A stretch of 64,000 nucleotides of DNA. Origin: Bradyrhizobium ontarionense. Lineage in GTDB: Bacteria; Pseudomonadota; Alphaproteobacteria; Rhizobiales; Xanthobacteraceae. A program made the position numbers and the translations under genes. Of the stretch, positions 63,791-64,000 are shown piece after piece. A model generated the notes under the pieces. The model ran no database searches. It was not told the DNA's origin and saw only the letters and a list, made by a program, of their open reading frames with translations. Location of the stretch: positions 1,302,001-1,366,000 of the forward strand of contig NZ_CP088156.1 in the NCBI RefSeq assembly GCF_021088345.1, in the 5' to 3' direction. Within the stretch, counting starts at the first letter, position 1. Each line of letters begins with the position of its first letter.

Positions 63791-64000
63791 AACATTACTC
63801 CCTGCGCGCGCCCCGGCGCGACATCGTCGATGTTCATCGACCATCTTCAGCGAGCCTGCTGCGCTGCGCAAGCACGTTTACGCGATCACACGATGACGGC
63901 GCTGCACAACAAGTCATGGTAAAATTACGCAAAACCAACGCATTTGTGTTGCGACAGGGTCAATGACTTCGGTGTATATTAGACTTCAGTCGGATGGGAG
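63791..64000. promoter_or_regulatory. control region upstream of cysK and of a gene to the right
   Basis: The last 210 bases are AT-richer and hold the leftward cysK promoter and probably the start of a rightward unit (TTGCGA near 63949, TATATT near 63975). No regulator site is assigned with confidence. Confidence 0.35.

Overview
The window reads as chromosome of an alphaproteobacterium, most likely Bradyrhizobium or a close relative in the Nitrobacteraceae. The reasons are the high GC content with strong third-position bias, the many small secreted or hydrophilic proteins of a type I associate with Bradyrhizobium, several GGAAC-N16/17-CGTT (EcfG/PhyR-type general stress) promoter candidates, and a 5.57-6.01 kb stretch resembling an interspersed repeat I recall from Bradyrhizobium genomes. 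All family names come from reading the translations; no database search was run.

Layout. 1-1.9 kb: N-terminal part of a minus-strand alpha-2-macroglobulin-like periplasmic protein. 2.3-9.8 kb: tRNA-Arg(TCT), an FkbM-type methyltransferase, many small proteins, a 1.7 kb gene-poor stretch, and a stress-gene group (PRC-barrel protein, small hydrophilic protein, SDR oxidoreductase) with EcfG-like promoters. 10.5-18.3 kb: a 2098-residue hybrid histidine kinase carrying eleven near-identical 92-residue HAMP units, followed directly by a REC-PAS-HWE kinase. 18.5-21.9 kb: a DJ-1/PfpI protein, small proteins and a membrane-anchored GH3 hydrolase. 22-25.9 kb: a membrane protein translationally coupled to an OmpR-type regulator and its sensor kinase. 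26.2-33.6 kb: a peptide-type ABC importer, a convergent FAD amino-acid-oxidase-like enzyme and a VOC protein. 33.6-36.6 kb: a cytochrome b/EB_dh-like membrane protein overlapping a ferredoxin-type reductase.

37.5-54.2 kb is the most interesting region. A type I secretion ABC exporter and its membrane fusion protein are followed by a TibC-like heptosyltransferase with a four-cysteine iron-finger pattern fused to TPRs. Next come two large paralogous proteins (1092 and 615 aa) of an unrecognised family, built from about 500-residue modules, a Gly/Thr linker and a His-rich tail ending in nearly the same 15 residues. Last is a 1408-residue protein made of two TPR-sulfotransferase units. All are on the plus strand. 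I propose, as inference, a dedicated export pathway for modified (glycosylated and possibly sulfated) metal-binding surface proteins; no outer-membrane TolC partner is visible here.

54.9-64 kb: a patatin-like membrane phospholipase, a formyltransferase-family protein lacking the catalytic Asn, two small secreted proteins, an EamA transporter, a caspase-like peptidase with a peptidoglycan-binding domain, and a cysK-brnA-like pair reading leftward.
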